From assembly GCA_028280885.1 (NCBI GenBank), contig JANQKY010000041.1, positions 1 to 38,264 on the forward strand: a stretch of 38,264 nt of DNA. The letters are read 5' to 3'. Position numbers and translations under genes: made by a program. Under the pieces are notes generated by a model. That model had not been told where the DNA came from and ran no database searches. It worked only from the letters and a program-made list of their open reading frames with translations. Below, piece by piece: positions 31,907-38,264 of this stretch. The stretch is from Tepidamorphus sp. Its GTDB lineage: Bacteria; Pseudomonadota; Alphaproteobacteria; Rhizobiales; Tepidamorphaceae. Every line of letters starts with the position of its first letter. The stretch's first letter is position 1.

Positions 31907-32380
31907 ATGTTTGATTTAGGCAAGAGTTTTTCAGATTTTATTGGATTCCATATTCGATTTCAGTTTTTAATACTTTCAAGTTTGTTTGTTGTGTCGCCTG
32001 TAATAATAAGCCTCAATGAATCTCTCAGACAAAAATCAGATTTTACAAATGATACATCATGGGTTGAAATATTAGTTGTATTATTTTTGCTTTTTTATGC
32101 AGCAATTATGCTCTTCTATATATTGTCCACGGGAATAGTTTTTATCGGTCATTTATTATTGGAAAACCTGAGCTTCATCAATTTATGGCTTCAGGCTATC
32201 ATAATAATTTTCGCTATTGTTTCCTTCATTTTATTGGAGTTAATTGCTAATGGTGCAGTGGCTTGGTTCGGGTTTGGAAGATTAATGGACAGTTTTGGTA
32301 TAGATATATCTGAAGTTTCAGTTTTTAATGAGCGCCTCTGGGATCGCGGCTGTTACATATGGAAGCCGGACTGTCAATAG
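31907..32380 (+). CDS. Orphan membrane protein in AT-rich island
   Basis: The 157-residue protein has a short amphipathic N-terminus, a membrane helix at about 18-37, a long hydrophobic region at about 52-85 (one or two helices), another at about 92-120 and a polar C-terminal tail with two Cys. I do not recognise a family. The gene uses codons rare in the rest of the window (ATA, TTA, AAT) and its GC content is around one third by eye, far below the flanking genes. The ATG at 31907 has a GGAG site 6 bases upstream (31897-31900) and is preferred over a reading from 31847. It lies alone between an AraC regulator and the kinase gene. Recent transfer from a low-GC donor or a mobile element is likely. 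It could be a small immunity or accessory membrane protein, but nothing in the sequence proves that. Confidence 0.75.
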   Translation: MFDLGKSFSDFIGFHIRFQFLILSSLFVVSPVIISLNESLRQKSDFTNDTSWVEILVVLFLLFYAAIMLFYILSTGIVFIGHLLLENLSFINLWLQAIIIIFAIVSFILLELIANGAVAWFGFGRLMDSFGIDISEVSVFNERLWDRGCYIWKPDCQ

Positions 32381-32446
32381 TTCGTTCTCGGCCGGGGGCT
32401 GCCTTGTTTGGGAATGCTACCTTTGAGCCTCCTGACAACCCTCCCC

Positions 32447-33823
32447 CTAAACAGGCATCCTGACCGTCGCCCTTAAGCCCCCCAGCGCGCTTTCGCCCAA
32501 CGTAATATCGCCGCCATGGCCGCGGGCGACGTCGCGGGCGATCGCCAGGCCCAGGCCTGTCCCGCCGCTGTCGCGGTTGCGGGAGTGGTCGAGGCGGTGG
32601 AAGGGCTTGAACACCTCCTCGCGCTGCGCCTCCGGGATGCCGGGCCCGTCATCGTCGATGACGATGGTCAGGAAGGCGCCGCCGCGCGAGCCGGAGATGC
32701 TGACGGTGTCGCCGAAGCGGCAGGCATTGCTGACCAGGTTCGACAGGCAGCGCTTGAAGGCTTGCGGGCGCACCGTGATGTTGGGATCGCCGGAGAAGGT
32801 GACCGAGGCTGCGTGGCCGGAGCGCTCGGCGTCGGATTTCAGCGTCTCCAGCAGGTCATGGATGTCGATCGGCTCGGGCTGTTCGGCGGAGTCGCCGCGG
32901 GCGAACGCCATGTATTCCTCGAGCATCTGCTGCATCTCGTCGACATCGGCGGCGAGCATCTCGATCTCGGGCGAATCGCCGAGTAGCGCCAGTTCGAGCT
33001 TGAAGCGGGTCAGGATGGTGCGCAGGTCGTGGCTGACGCCGGCCAGCATCGTCGTGCGCTGCTCGATCTGGCGCTCGATGCGCCGCTTCATCTCCAGGAA
33101 GGCAAGCGAGGCCTGGCGCACCTCGCGGGCGCCGCGCGGGCGGAATTCCTCGACATTGCGACCCTTGCCGAAGCTGTCGGCGGCTTCGGCAAGGCGCAGG
33201 ATCGGCCGGATCTGGTTGCGCAGGAAGGCGACCGCGACGGCGAGCAGGACGAGCGAGGTGCCGATCATCCAGACGATGAAGATGTGCGAGTTCGACGCAT
33301 AGGCCTGGCTGCGCCGGGCAAAGACGCGTAGCACCGCGTCGTCGAGCTGGATGCGGATCTCGACCAGGTTCGACTTGCCGACGGTGTCGATCCAGAAGGG
33401 CCGGCCGATCTGGCGGGTGATCTCCTGGCTGAGCGTGCGGTCGAGCAGCGAGAAGAACGGCTTCGGCCCCGCCGGCGGCAGCGGCCCTTCGGGCAGGAAG
33501 GTGATGCCGAGGCCGAAATCCTTCGCCGCGATCTGGGTCAAAAGCTCGTTGTCGGGGTCCTGCGGGTAAGCCTCGTAGATCGAGATGATCGAGGCGATCT
33601 CCTGGGTGACGGCCTCCGACAGGCGCGCGGTGACGCGCTCCCAGTGGCGCTCCATGAAGACGAAGGCGACGACGGCCTGGAGCAGCACCACGGGCAGGAT
33701 GATGATTAAAAGCGAGCGGGCGAACAGGCCCTTCGGCATCCAGTTCGCCACCTGGCGCCAGAACCAGCGCCAGGCGCTGCGGCCGGCGCGGGCGGGGAAA
33801 CCGAAATCCGCGATCGATGCCAC
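32447..33823 (-). CDS. Sensor histidine kinase, EnvZ-like (HAMP, HisKA, HATPase)
   Basis: The 458-residue inner-membrane kinase has a membrane helix at about 34-56, a periplasmic domain (about 57-180), a second helix (about 183-202), a HAMP domain, then the HisKA H-box GVSHDLRTILTR with the phosphorylated His at about residue 266, and an ATP-binding domain with N-L-V-S-N-A-C-R (N box), D-D-D-G-P-G-I-P (G1) and G-G-T-G-L-G-L-A (G2). The residue after RT is Ile instead of Pro; I believe that this is a known variant in alphaproteobacterial EnvZ relatives. Start is a GTG at 33823 with GGGAG 9 bases upstream. It follows its response regulator by 24 bases. The signal is unknown. Confidence 0.93.
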   Translation of the reverse strand: MASIADFGFPARAGRSAWRWFWRQVANWMPKGLFARSLLIIILPVVLLQAVVAFVFMERHWERVTARLSEAVTQEIASIISIYEAYPQDPDNELLTQIAAKDFGLGITFLPEGPLPPAGPKPFFSLLDRTLSQEITRQIGRPFWIDTVGKSNLVEIRIQLDDAVLRVFARRSQAYASNSHIFIVWMIGTSLVLLAVAVAFLRNQIRPILRLAEAADSFGKGRNVEEFRPRGAREVRQASLAFLEMKRRIERQIEQRTTMLAGVSHDLRTILTRFKLELALLGDSPEIEMLAADVDEMQQMLEEYMAFARGDSAEQPEPIDIHDLLETLKSDAERSGHAASVTFSGDPNITVRPQAFKRCLSNLVSNACRFGDTVSISGSRGGAFLTIVIDDDGPGIPEAQREEVFKPFHRLDHSRNRDSGGTGLGLAIARDVARGHGGDITLGESALGGLRATVRMPV

Positions 33824-33847
33824 CGTGCCGTTCTCCCGGTCCTGGGC

Positions 33848-34594
33848 CTAGTTGATCTGCAGCCGGTAGCCGATGCCGCGCACGGTCTGCAGGTGGACCG
33901 GATTGCCCGGATCGGTCTCGATCTTGCGGCGCAGGCGGTTGATCTGCACGTCCACGGCGCGCTCGCTGCCATTGGCGCCGGCGGCGAGATCGAGCCTGGC
34001 GACCGTCTCACCCGGCTGGGTTGCGAAGGTGCGCATCAGTTCGCGTTCGCGCTCGGTCAGGCGGATCACCTCCTCGCCGCATTTCAACTCGCCGCGACCC
34101 AGATGGAAGGTGAAGGTGCCGAAGGCGACCGCCTCCTCGGCCGGCTGGGCGCGCGATTGGCGGCGCAGGATCGAGGAAATGCGCAACAGCAGTTCGCGCG
34201 GCTCGAAGGGCTTGGGCAGATAGTCGTCGACGCCGGTCTCAAGGCCGGCGATGCGGTGTTCGGGCTCCGACAGGGCGGTCAGCATCAGGATCGGGACATC
34301 CGAGGAGCGGCGCAGGTCGGTCGCGAAATCGGTGCCGGATTCGCCGGGCATCATGACGTCGAGCACGATCAGGTCGAAGGCGAGGCCGGCGAGATGACGG
34401 CGCGCCTCGGCGGCGGTCTCGGCGGTGGTGACCCGGTAGCCGTTTTCCATCAGATAGCGCGACAGCAGGGTGCGGATGCGCCGGTCGTCGTCGACCACCA
34501 GCAGATGGGAGGCGCCGTCGTCGGGCGGCTTGCGGTCGGGTGCCGTCCTGTCGGGTGCGGGCCTGTCGGTCGAGTGCGTCGGTGTCGTCATCAT
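33848..34594 (-). CDS. OmpR-family response regulator
   Basis: The 248-residue protein has a receiver domain (about 28-145; phosphorylated Asp in L-D-V-M-M-P-G-E-S-G, conserved D-D near the start and K in L-P-K-P-F-E-P) and a C-terminal winged-helix DNA-binding domain of the OmpR/PhoB type (G-E-x-V-A-R-x-D-L to the end, with R-R-K-I-E-x-D-P). The acidic Pro/Asp/Arg-rich N-terminal 25 residues are an extension. A GGGGA site lies before two adjacent ATGs (34594 and 34591). It sits 13 bases after marR and 24 bases before its kinase, so the three genes form one unit. Confidence 0.94.
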   Translation of the reverse strand: MMTTPTHSTDRPAPDRTAPDRKPPDDGASHLLVVDDDRRIRTLLSRYLMENGYRVTTAETAAEARRHLAGLAFDLIVLDVMMPGESGTDFATDLRRSSDVPILMLTALSEPEHRIAGLETGVDDYLPKPFEPRELLLRISSILRRQSRAQPAEEAVAFGTFTFHLGRGELKCGEEVIRLTERERELMRTFATQPGETVARLDLAAGANGSERAVDVQINRLRRKIETDPGNPVHLQTVRGIGYRLQIN

Positions 34595-34607
34595 GGTCCC
34601 CGCCGGA

Positions 34608-35237
34608 TTATGGCCTTTCTTGTCGATCGGCCATCCGGCCGTTCAGCAGTTCGGCGACCCGGGCGCGGTCGCGCGGATTGACCATCGCCATCAGAAACCG
34701 CCGCGCGGCCGCCGCGTCGGCCTCGCTGGTTTCGGCGATTGCCGCCTCGAACCGGGCGAATTGCGGCGAGGCGAGCCTGAGCGCCAGCGCGCTGCCGCGA
34801 TCGGTGGCATAAAGCAGGCGCTGGCGCCGGTCGGAGGGGCCTTCGCGCTGGGCGATGAAGCCCTCGTCGACCAGTTGCTTGAGGACGCGGCCAAGGCTCT
34901 GCTTGGTGATCTTGAGAATGTCGAGCAGGTCGGCGACCCGCAGGCCGGGATTGCGGTTGACGAAATGCAGCACGCGGTGGTGGGCCCGGCCGAAGCCGTA
35001 TTCGGACAGGATTGCGTCCGGGTCGGAAATGAAATCGCGATAGGCGAAATAGAGCAGCTCGACGAGCCGGAACAGATCGGCATCGGATTTCGGCGGCGCC
35101 GACGGCGCGCCCCGTGTCCCGGCGGGCGCGGGGCGAATCGCGGCGGATCCGGTCGCCTTGTCGATCCCGTGGCCGGACGGGTCGCTTTCCATCGCAGCAG
35201 ATTCCATAGCAGTGGGGCCAGAATTTACGTCAGCCAT
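34608..35237 (-). CDS. MarR family transcriptional regulator
   Basis: A 209-residue winged-helix regulator. The first 50 residues are polar and of low complexity; the MarR domain follows with L-R-V-A-D-L-L-D-I-L-K-I-T-K-Q-S-L-G-R-V-L-K-Q-L (recognition helix region) and the wing D-R-R-Q-R-L-L-Y-A-T-D-R-G. The start at 35237 has no good ribosome binding site, and internal ATGs at codons 11 and 16 are possible. It is divergent from ilvE across 228 bases and in line with the response regulator and kinase. Divergent marR-ilvE is, to my knowledge, a frequent arrangement in this order of bacteria. Confidence 0.9.
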   Translation of the reverse strand: MADVNSGPTAMESAAMESDPSGHGIDKATGSAAIRPAPAGTRGAPSAPPKSDADLFRLVELLYFAYRDFISDPDAILSEYGFGRAHHRVLHFVNRNPGLRVADLLDILKITKQSLGRVLKQLVDEGFIAQREGPSDRRQRLLYATDRGSALALRLASPQFARFEAAIAETSEADAAAARRFLMAMVNPRDRARVAELLNGRMADRQERP

Positions 35238-35465
35238 ATTGACATATTTTTTTGCGATTGTTACGGATGAGCCATCCTTCGCGAAATAAATGAAAGCGAG
35301 GGATTGCTCGAACGATGCTTTTCCATAATGCGGCCGGGAGGCGAACCGGTTATGGCACTGCATTTGAAGCGAAAGATAGCGATTGTCGTATCAACACGCA
35401 AAGCCCACGCATCGGTTCCCTTGAAGATAAACCGTGCGGGGCAGGGCCTTTCCAAGGAGTAGACT
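35238..35465. promoter_or_regulatory. Divergent regulatory region between marR and ilvE
   Basis: The 228-base gap separates marR from ilvE and should hold both promoters and a likely MarR operator. The AT-rich part lies near marR. The octamer gcgattgt occurs twice (near 35255 and 35378), but no classical MarR palindrome stands out. The ilvE ribosome binding site AAGGAG is at 35454-35459. Confidence 0.5.
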
Positions 35466-36374
35466 ATGTCGTCCCTGCCTTTCGATCAGCATGATGGCGT
35501 CATCTGGTATGACGGCCAAATGGTTCCCTGGTCGGACGCCAAGCTGCACGTACTCAGCCACGGCCTGCATTACGCGCGTGCGGTATTCGAGGGCGAACGG
35601 GCCTATGGCGGCGTCGTCTACAAGCTCGACGAGCATACCGAGCGCCTGCATGAGTCGGCCCGGCTGCTCGGCTTCGAGATTCCTTACTCCACCGCCGAGA
35701 TCAATGATGCCTGCAACGCGCTGTTGCGCGAGCACAATCTGAAAGACGCCTATGTCCGGCCGATCGCCTGGGCGGGATCGGAGATGATGGGCGTCTCGGC
35801 GCAGCAGAACACGATCCACCTGGCGATCGCGGTGTGGGAATGGCCGTCCTATTTCGACCCGGCCGAGCGGGCGAAGGGGATCCGGCTCGACATCGCCGAA
35901 TACCACCGGCCCGACCCGCGCACCGCGCCGTGCAAGTCGAAGGCCGCCGGCCTCTACATGATCTGCACGATCTCCAAGCATGCCGCCGAGGCCAAGGGCT
36001 ATGCCGACGCGCTGATGTATGACTGGCGCGGCTATGTCGCCGAGGCGACCGGCGCCAATATCTTCTTCATCAAGGACGGCGTGCTGCACACCCCGACGCC
36101 GGACTGCTTCCTGGACGGGATCACCCGGCGCACCGTGATCGAGCTTGCTGGTAAGCGTGGCATCGAGCTCATCGAGCGGCATATCAAGCCCGAGGAGATG
36201 AGCGATTTCGAGGAATGCTTCATCTGCGGCACGGCCGCCGAGGTGACCCCGGTGTCCGAGATCGGGCCCTATCGGTTCACGCCCGGCGAGATCACGCTGA
36301 CGCTGATGACCGATTACACCGAGGAAGTGCAGCCGAAGACGGCGCCGCTGCAGATGGCGGCGGCGGCGAGTTGA
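35466..36374 (+). CDS. ilvE: Branched-chain amino acid aminotransferase
   Basis: A 302-residue fold-type IV PLP enzyme that makes leucine, isoleucine and valine from their keto acids with glutamate. The PLP lysine is Lys159 in S-K-A-A-G-L-Y-M, and the phosphate-binding and signature segments E-A-T-G-A-N-I-F-F-I and L-D-G-I-T-R-R-T-V are present, as in IlvE. The N-terminus with H-G-L-H-Y-A-R-A-V-F-E-G is the family's usual. The ATG at 35466 has an AAGGAG site 6 bases upstream. Confidence 0.96.
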   Translation: MSSLPFDQHDGVIWYDGQMVPWSDAKLHVLSHGLHYARAVFEGERAYGGVVYKLDEHTERLHESARLLGFEIPYSTAEINDACNALLREHNLKDAYVRPIAWAGSEMMGVSAQQNTIHLAIAVWEWPSYFDPAERAKGIRLDIAEYHRPDPRTAPCKSKAAGLYMICTISKHAAEAKGYADALMYDWRGYVAEATGANIFFIKDGVLHTPTPDCFLDGITRRTVIELAGKRGIELIERHIKPEEMSDFEECFICGTAAEVTPVSEIGPYRFTPGEITLTLMTDYTEEVQPKTAPLQMAAAAS

Positions 36375-36400
36375 GGCGAGCCGAACTGACTTAATCTTTT

Positions 36401-36426
36401 GGCGCGGCCTGGAAACGGGCCGCGCC
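36401..36426 (+). terminator. Hairpin between convergent ilvE and efflux genes
   Basis: A perfect 9-bp stem (ggcgcggcc with ggccgcgcc) and 8-base loop lies 27 bases after the ilvE stop codon and 16 bases beyond the efflux gene's stop codon. The following T-rich bases are weak (catctgtcttt), so it may serve both directions imperfectly. Confidence 0.65.
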
Positions 36427-36442
36427 CATCTGTCTTTAAAGG

Positions 36443-37699
36443 CTAGCCTTCGGCGGCGGGCAGCGGCTCGTGGTGGGGGGCGAACAGGCGGCCGCGTTCG
36501 GTGATCGCGACGACGACGAGCCCGATCAGGCCGCAGATCAGATAGCCGGCGAGCAACGGCACGTAGCTGCCGTCATAGAGGCCGCCGATATACCAGCCGA
36601 TAATCGCACCGCCGGCCGTTGTCACCGCGCCGATGAAGGAGGCGGCGGTGCCGGCGATCTCGCCGAGCGGCTCCATCGCCATGGCGTTGAAATTCGGCAT
36701 GATGACGCCGAAGAAGAACATCTGGACCGAGAGGAAGCCGCAGAAGACCCAGACGGAATGGGATTCGTCGCTCATGCCGAGGACGAGGTGGAGCGCGGAG
36801 GTGGCGATGAAGCCGATCACCGCGCCATGCGACAGGCGCCGCATGCCCATCGCGCCGACCAGCCGGCCGTTCAGGAACCCGGCGGCGGCCAGCGCGATCG
36901 CGACGAGGGCGAAGAACAGCGGAAACAGCTCGTTCTGGTCGAACACCTCGGCGAAAATCTGTTGGGCGGAGTTGATGTAGCCGATGATCGGTCCGAACAC
37001 GAAGGTGGTGGCGATGGTGTAGCCGAGCGTTTCGCGGGTGTTCACCGTCGTCTTCAGCGATTTGCCCAGCCAGCGGATCGACAGTGGCTGGCGCATCGGC
37101 GGCGGCCGGGTTTCCGGCAGGCGGCCTTGCGTCCAGACCGCGATGCCGACGCCGGTGAGCAGCAGGGCCAGGAACACCGTCTGCCACTCGCCGAACAGGA
37201 GGATGCCGCTGCCGATCGCCGGCGCCATCACCGGCAGGAGAACGAAGATCATCATGACGAAGGACATCACCTGGGCCATCTCGCGGCCGGCGAAGCGGTC
37301 GCGGACGACGGCGATCGAGACGATGCGCGGCGAGGCGCAGCCGATGCCCTGGACGAAGCGCATGAAAAGCAGGGTCGAATAGTCCTCGGCCAGCATCGTG
37401 CCGGCCGTTGCCACCACATAGATCAGAAGGCCGAAGGCCAGCACCGGCTTGCGGCCGAAGCGGTCCGACAGCGGGCCGAAGAACGGCATGCCGACAGCGA
37501 AGCCGAGCATGTAGGCGGTGATGATCAGCTGCCGGTCATTGGCGTCGGCGATGCCGAAATAGTCGTCGATGGCGGGAAGGGCCGGCAGCATGATGTCGAC
37601 CGACAGGGCCGTCAGCGCCATCAGCAACGCGATGATCAGAACGAATTCGAGAAAGGAAATCCGTGGCGACAGGTCTTCGCCGGCGGGGCGTGACATCAT
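36443..37699 (-). CDS. Bcr/CflA family multidrug efflux MFS transporter
   Basis: A 418-residue protein with about twelve membrane helices. The N-terminal half has D-I-M-L-P-A-L-P-A-I and G-P-L-S-D-R-F-G-R-K-P-V (MFS motif A), then F-M-R-F-V-Q-G-I-G, features of the DHA1 drug:proton antiporters of the Bcr/CflA group. Substrates cannot be told. The start is one of two adjacent ATGs at 37699 and 37696; the longer reading upstream is not protein-like. It converges with ilvE; the spacer contains a perfect hairpin. Confidence 0.92.
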   Translation of the reverse strand: MMSRPAGEDLSPRISFLEFVLIIALLMALTALSVDIMLPALPAIDDYFGIADANDRQLIITAYMLGFAVGMPFFGPLSDRFGRKPVLAFGLLIYVVATAGTMLAEDYSTLLFMRFVQGIGCASPRIVSIAVVRDRFAGREMAQVMSFVMMIFVLLPVMAPAIGSGILLFGEWQTVFLALLLTGVGIAVWTQGRLPETRPPPMRQPLSIRWLGKSLKTTVNTRETLGYTIATTFVFGPIIGYINSAQQIFAEVFDQNELFPLFFALVAIALAAAGFLNGRLVGAMGMRRLSHGAVIGFIATSALHLVLGMSDESHSVWVFCGFLSVQMFFFGVIMPNFNAMAMEPLGEIAGTAASFIGAVTTAGGAIIGWYIGGLYDGSYVPLLAGYLICGLIGLVVVAITERGRLFAPHHEPLPAAEG

Positions 37700-38003
37700 G
37701 GATGTGCTTTCGGTGCATTGATCGCGCTTGCGCGCGCAGGGGCGAAGGATCGGCAAACACGGCCCCACGCCCAATCAACGACGGATGGGATCTTTTCGCA
37801 ATTGGCGAAGTTGCATGGCTGCCCTGCCCGAGGTCGGTTCGGGGCAGGGCCGGGCCCTGGTTTGCGGCTTGGCTACGCGCTCGAGCGTTATCATTCAGTT
37901 TTCCTCGATGGAAGCCGGTATCTTGGTCTCGTCCGCCATTTCCCCGCAGTGGGACAAGTCGGTGGATGACCTCGGAGGGAGACGAGGGTCCATAAGCCTC
38001 TGT
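37700..38003. other. Non-coding region before the right-end repeats
   Basis: About 300 bases upstream of the efflux gene. No convincing gene or RNA is seen; open frames that cross it run on into the repeats. It should contain the efflux gene's promoter. Confidence 0.4.
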
Positions 38004-38130
38004 CTCGTCATCCCGGACGGCCGTCAGGCCGAGCCGGGATCGGGGCGCCCCTGTCGGTGCTTGTGGGACTCCGAACCGCCTCGGTTCCCCGATCCCGGAT
38101 ATTCGCTTAAGCGAATTCCGGGATGACGAG
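38004..38130. repeat. 127-bp palindrome-ended interspersed repeat, copy B
   Basis: This is the second copy of the element at 3207-3333, in the same orientation and of the same length. The 14-bp ends are inverted repeats, and the 16-bp inner palindrome is at 38101-38116 and is unchanged. Differences between the copies fall mainly in the middle third. Confidence 0.85.
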
Positions 38131-38207
38131 GGACGGGCTTTTGGTTTTCAGCCTGACCACCCCCTCGGATGTCATGCCCGGACGTGTTCCACTGCTGTCC
38201 GGTTTAA
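38131..38207 (-). repeat. Third repeat module, copy 3, reversed
   Basis: Read on the minus strand it gives cggacagcagtggaacac, ccgggcatgac, gagggggtgg and aaaagcccgtcc, the same pieces as at 21831-21935 and 3523-3578 but in another order. It directly abuts the 127-bp repeat. Confidence 0.6.
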
Positions 38208-38217
38208 TATCCACTCT

Positions 38218-38246
38218 GGGGTTTAAATCCCCCGTCTTCAGACGGG
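38218..38246 (+). other. Two adjacent hairpins at the right edge, IS200/IS605-end-like
   Basis: The stretch ggggtttaaatcccc (38218-38232) and the 7-bp stem cccgtct/agacggg (38231-38246) overlap at the window's edge. Such hairpins are typical of the ends of IS200/IS605-family elements, but could also be a terminator. The window stops 18 bases later, so no transposase or TnpB gene can be checked. Confidence 0.3.
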
Positions 38247-38264
38247 CTGCCTTGAGCGTGAAGA

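Noticed and set aside
37728..38126. A plus-strand 132-codon open frame at the right end
   Set aside because: It runs through the 127-bp repeat, has no motifs and is most likely chance.
1..38264. tRNA or rRNA genes
   Set aside because: No cloverleaf with a TTC-A-containing T-arm or rRNA-like sequence was recognised by eye; a covariance-model scan (for example tRNAscan) would settle it.

Overview
This window reads as chromosomal DNA of a high-GC alphaproteobacterium, most likely a member of the Hyphomicrobiales (Rhizobiales). That placement is inferred from gene content and synteny, not from a marker-gene tree. The supporting blocks are rplY-pth-ychF followed by two MaoC hydratases; an lgt-midA-pgeF-M24 peptidase operon; a type III glutamine synthetase (glnT) beside amtB; ybjN-proC; UbiK; and a marR-response regulator-kinase unit divergent from ilvE. 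There is no plasmid or phage backbone, no rRNA, and no tRNA or CRISPR array that I could find.

Layout. 0.3-3.0 kb: a large methyl-accepting chemotaxis protein, then a 600-base repeat-rich spacer. 3.6-7.1 kb (minus strand): rplY, pth, ychF and two overlapping MaoC hydratase genes. 7.3-10.5 kb: accessory genes (short-chain dehydrogenase, FAD oxidoreductase, ClbS/DfsB-like protein) lying between rplY and prs. A second copy of the last ~63 bases of prs sits at 9967-10029, so at least the clbS segment looks like an insertion at the prs 3' end. 10.6-12.9 kb: prs and an exported lipoprotein. 13.0-17.4 kb: DoxX, then the lgt operon on the minus strand. 17.6-20.6 kb: an AraC regulator and two paralogous secreted collagen-like proteins. 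20.6-25.0 kb (minus strand): a MetX-like hydrolase, repeats, glnT, a 55-residue membrane protein and amtB. 25.6-29.3 kb (plus strand): cold-shock protein, UbiK, YbjN, ProC, a TetR-fold protein and CsaA. 29.3-31.5 kb: a divergent MFS transporter and AraC regulator. 31.5-32.4 kb: a strikingly AT-rich island with one orphan membrane-protein gene. 32.4-36.4 kb: kinase, response regulator and MarR regulator (minus), divergent from ilvE (plus). 36.4-37.7 kb: a Bcr/CflA-type efflux pump. The last 560 bases hold repeats.

How the genes work together. Much of the window is housekeeping: translation (L25, peptidyl-tRNA hydrolase, YchF, CsaA), PRPP, proline and branched-chain amino acid synthesis, lipoprotein maturation, complex I assembly (MidA), ubiquinone support (UbiK) and nitrogen assimilation (AmtB, GlnT). 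The accessory or odd parts are the prs-end insertion, the collagen-like pair, the AT-rich island, the small protein after amtB, and a mosaic of palindromic interspersed repeats shared by three loci (3.1-3.6, 21.7-21.9 and 38.0-38.2 kb).
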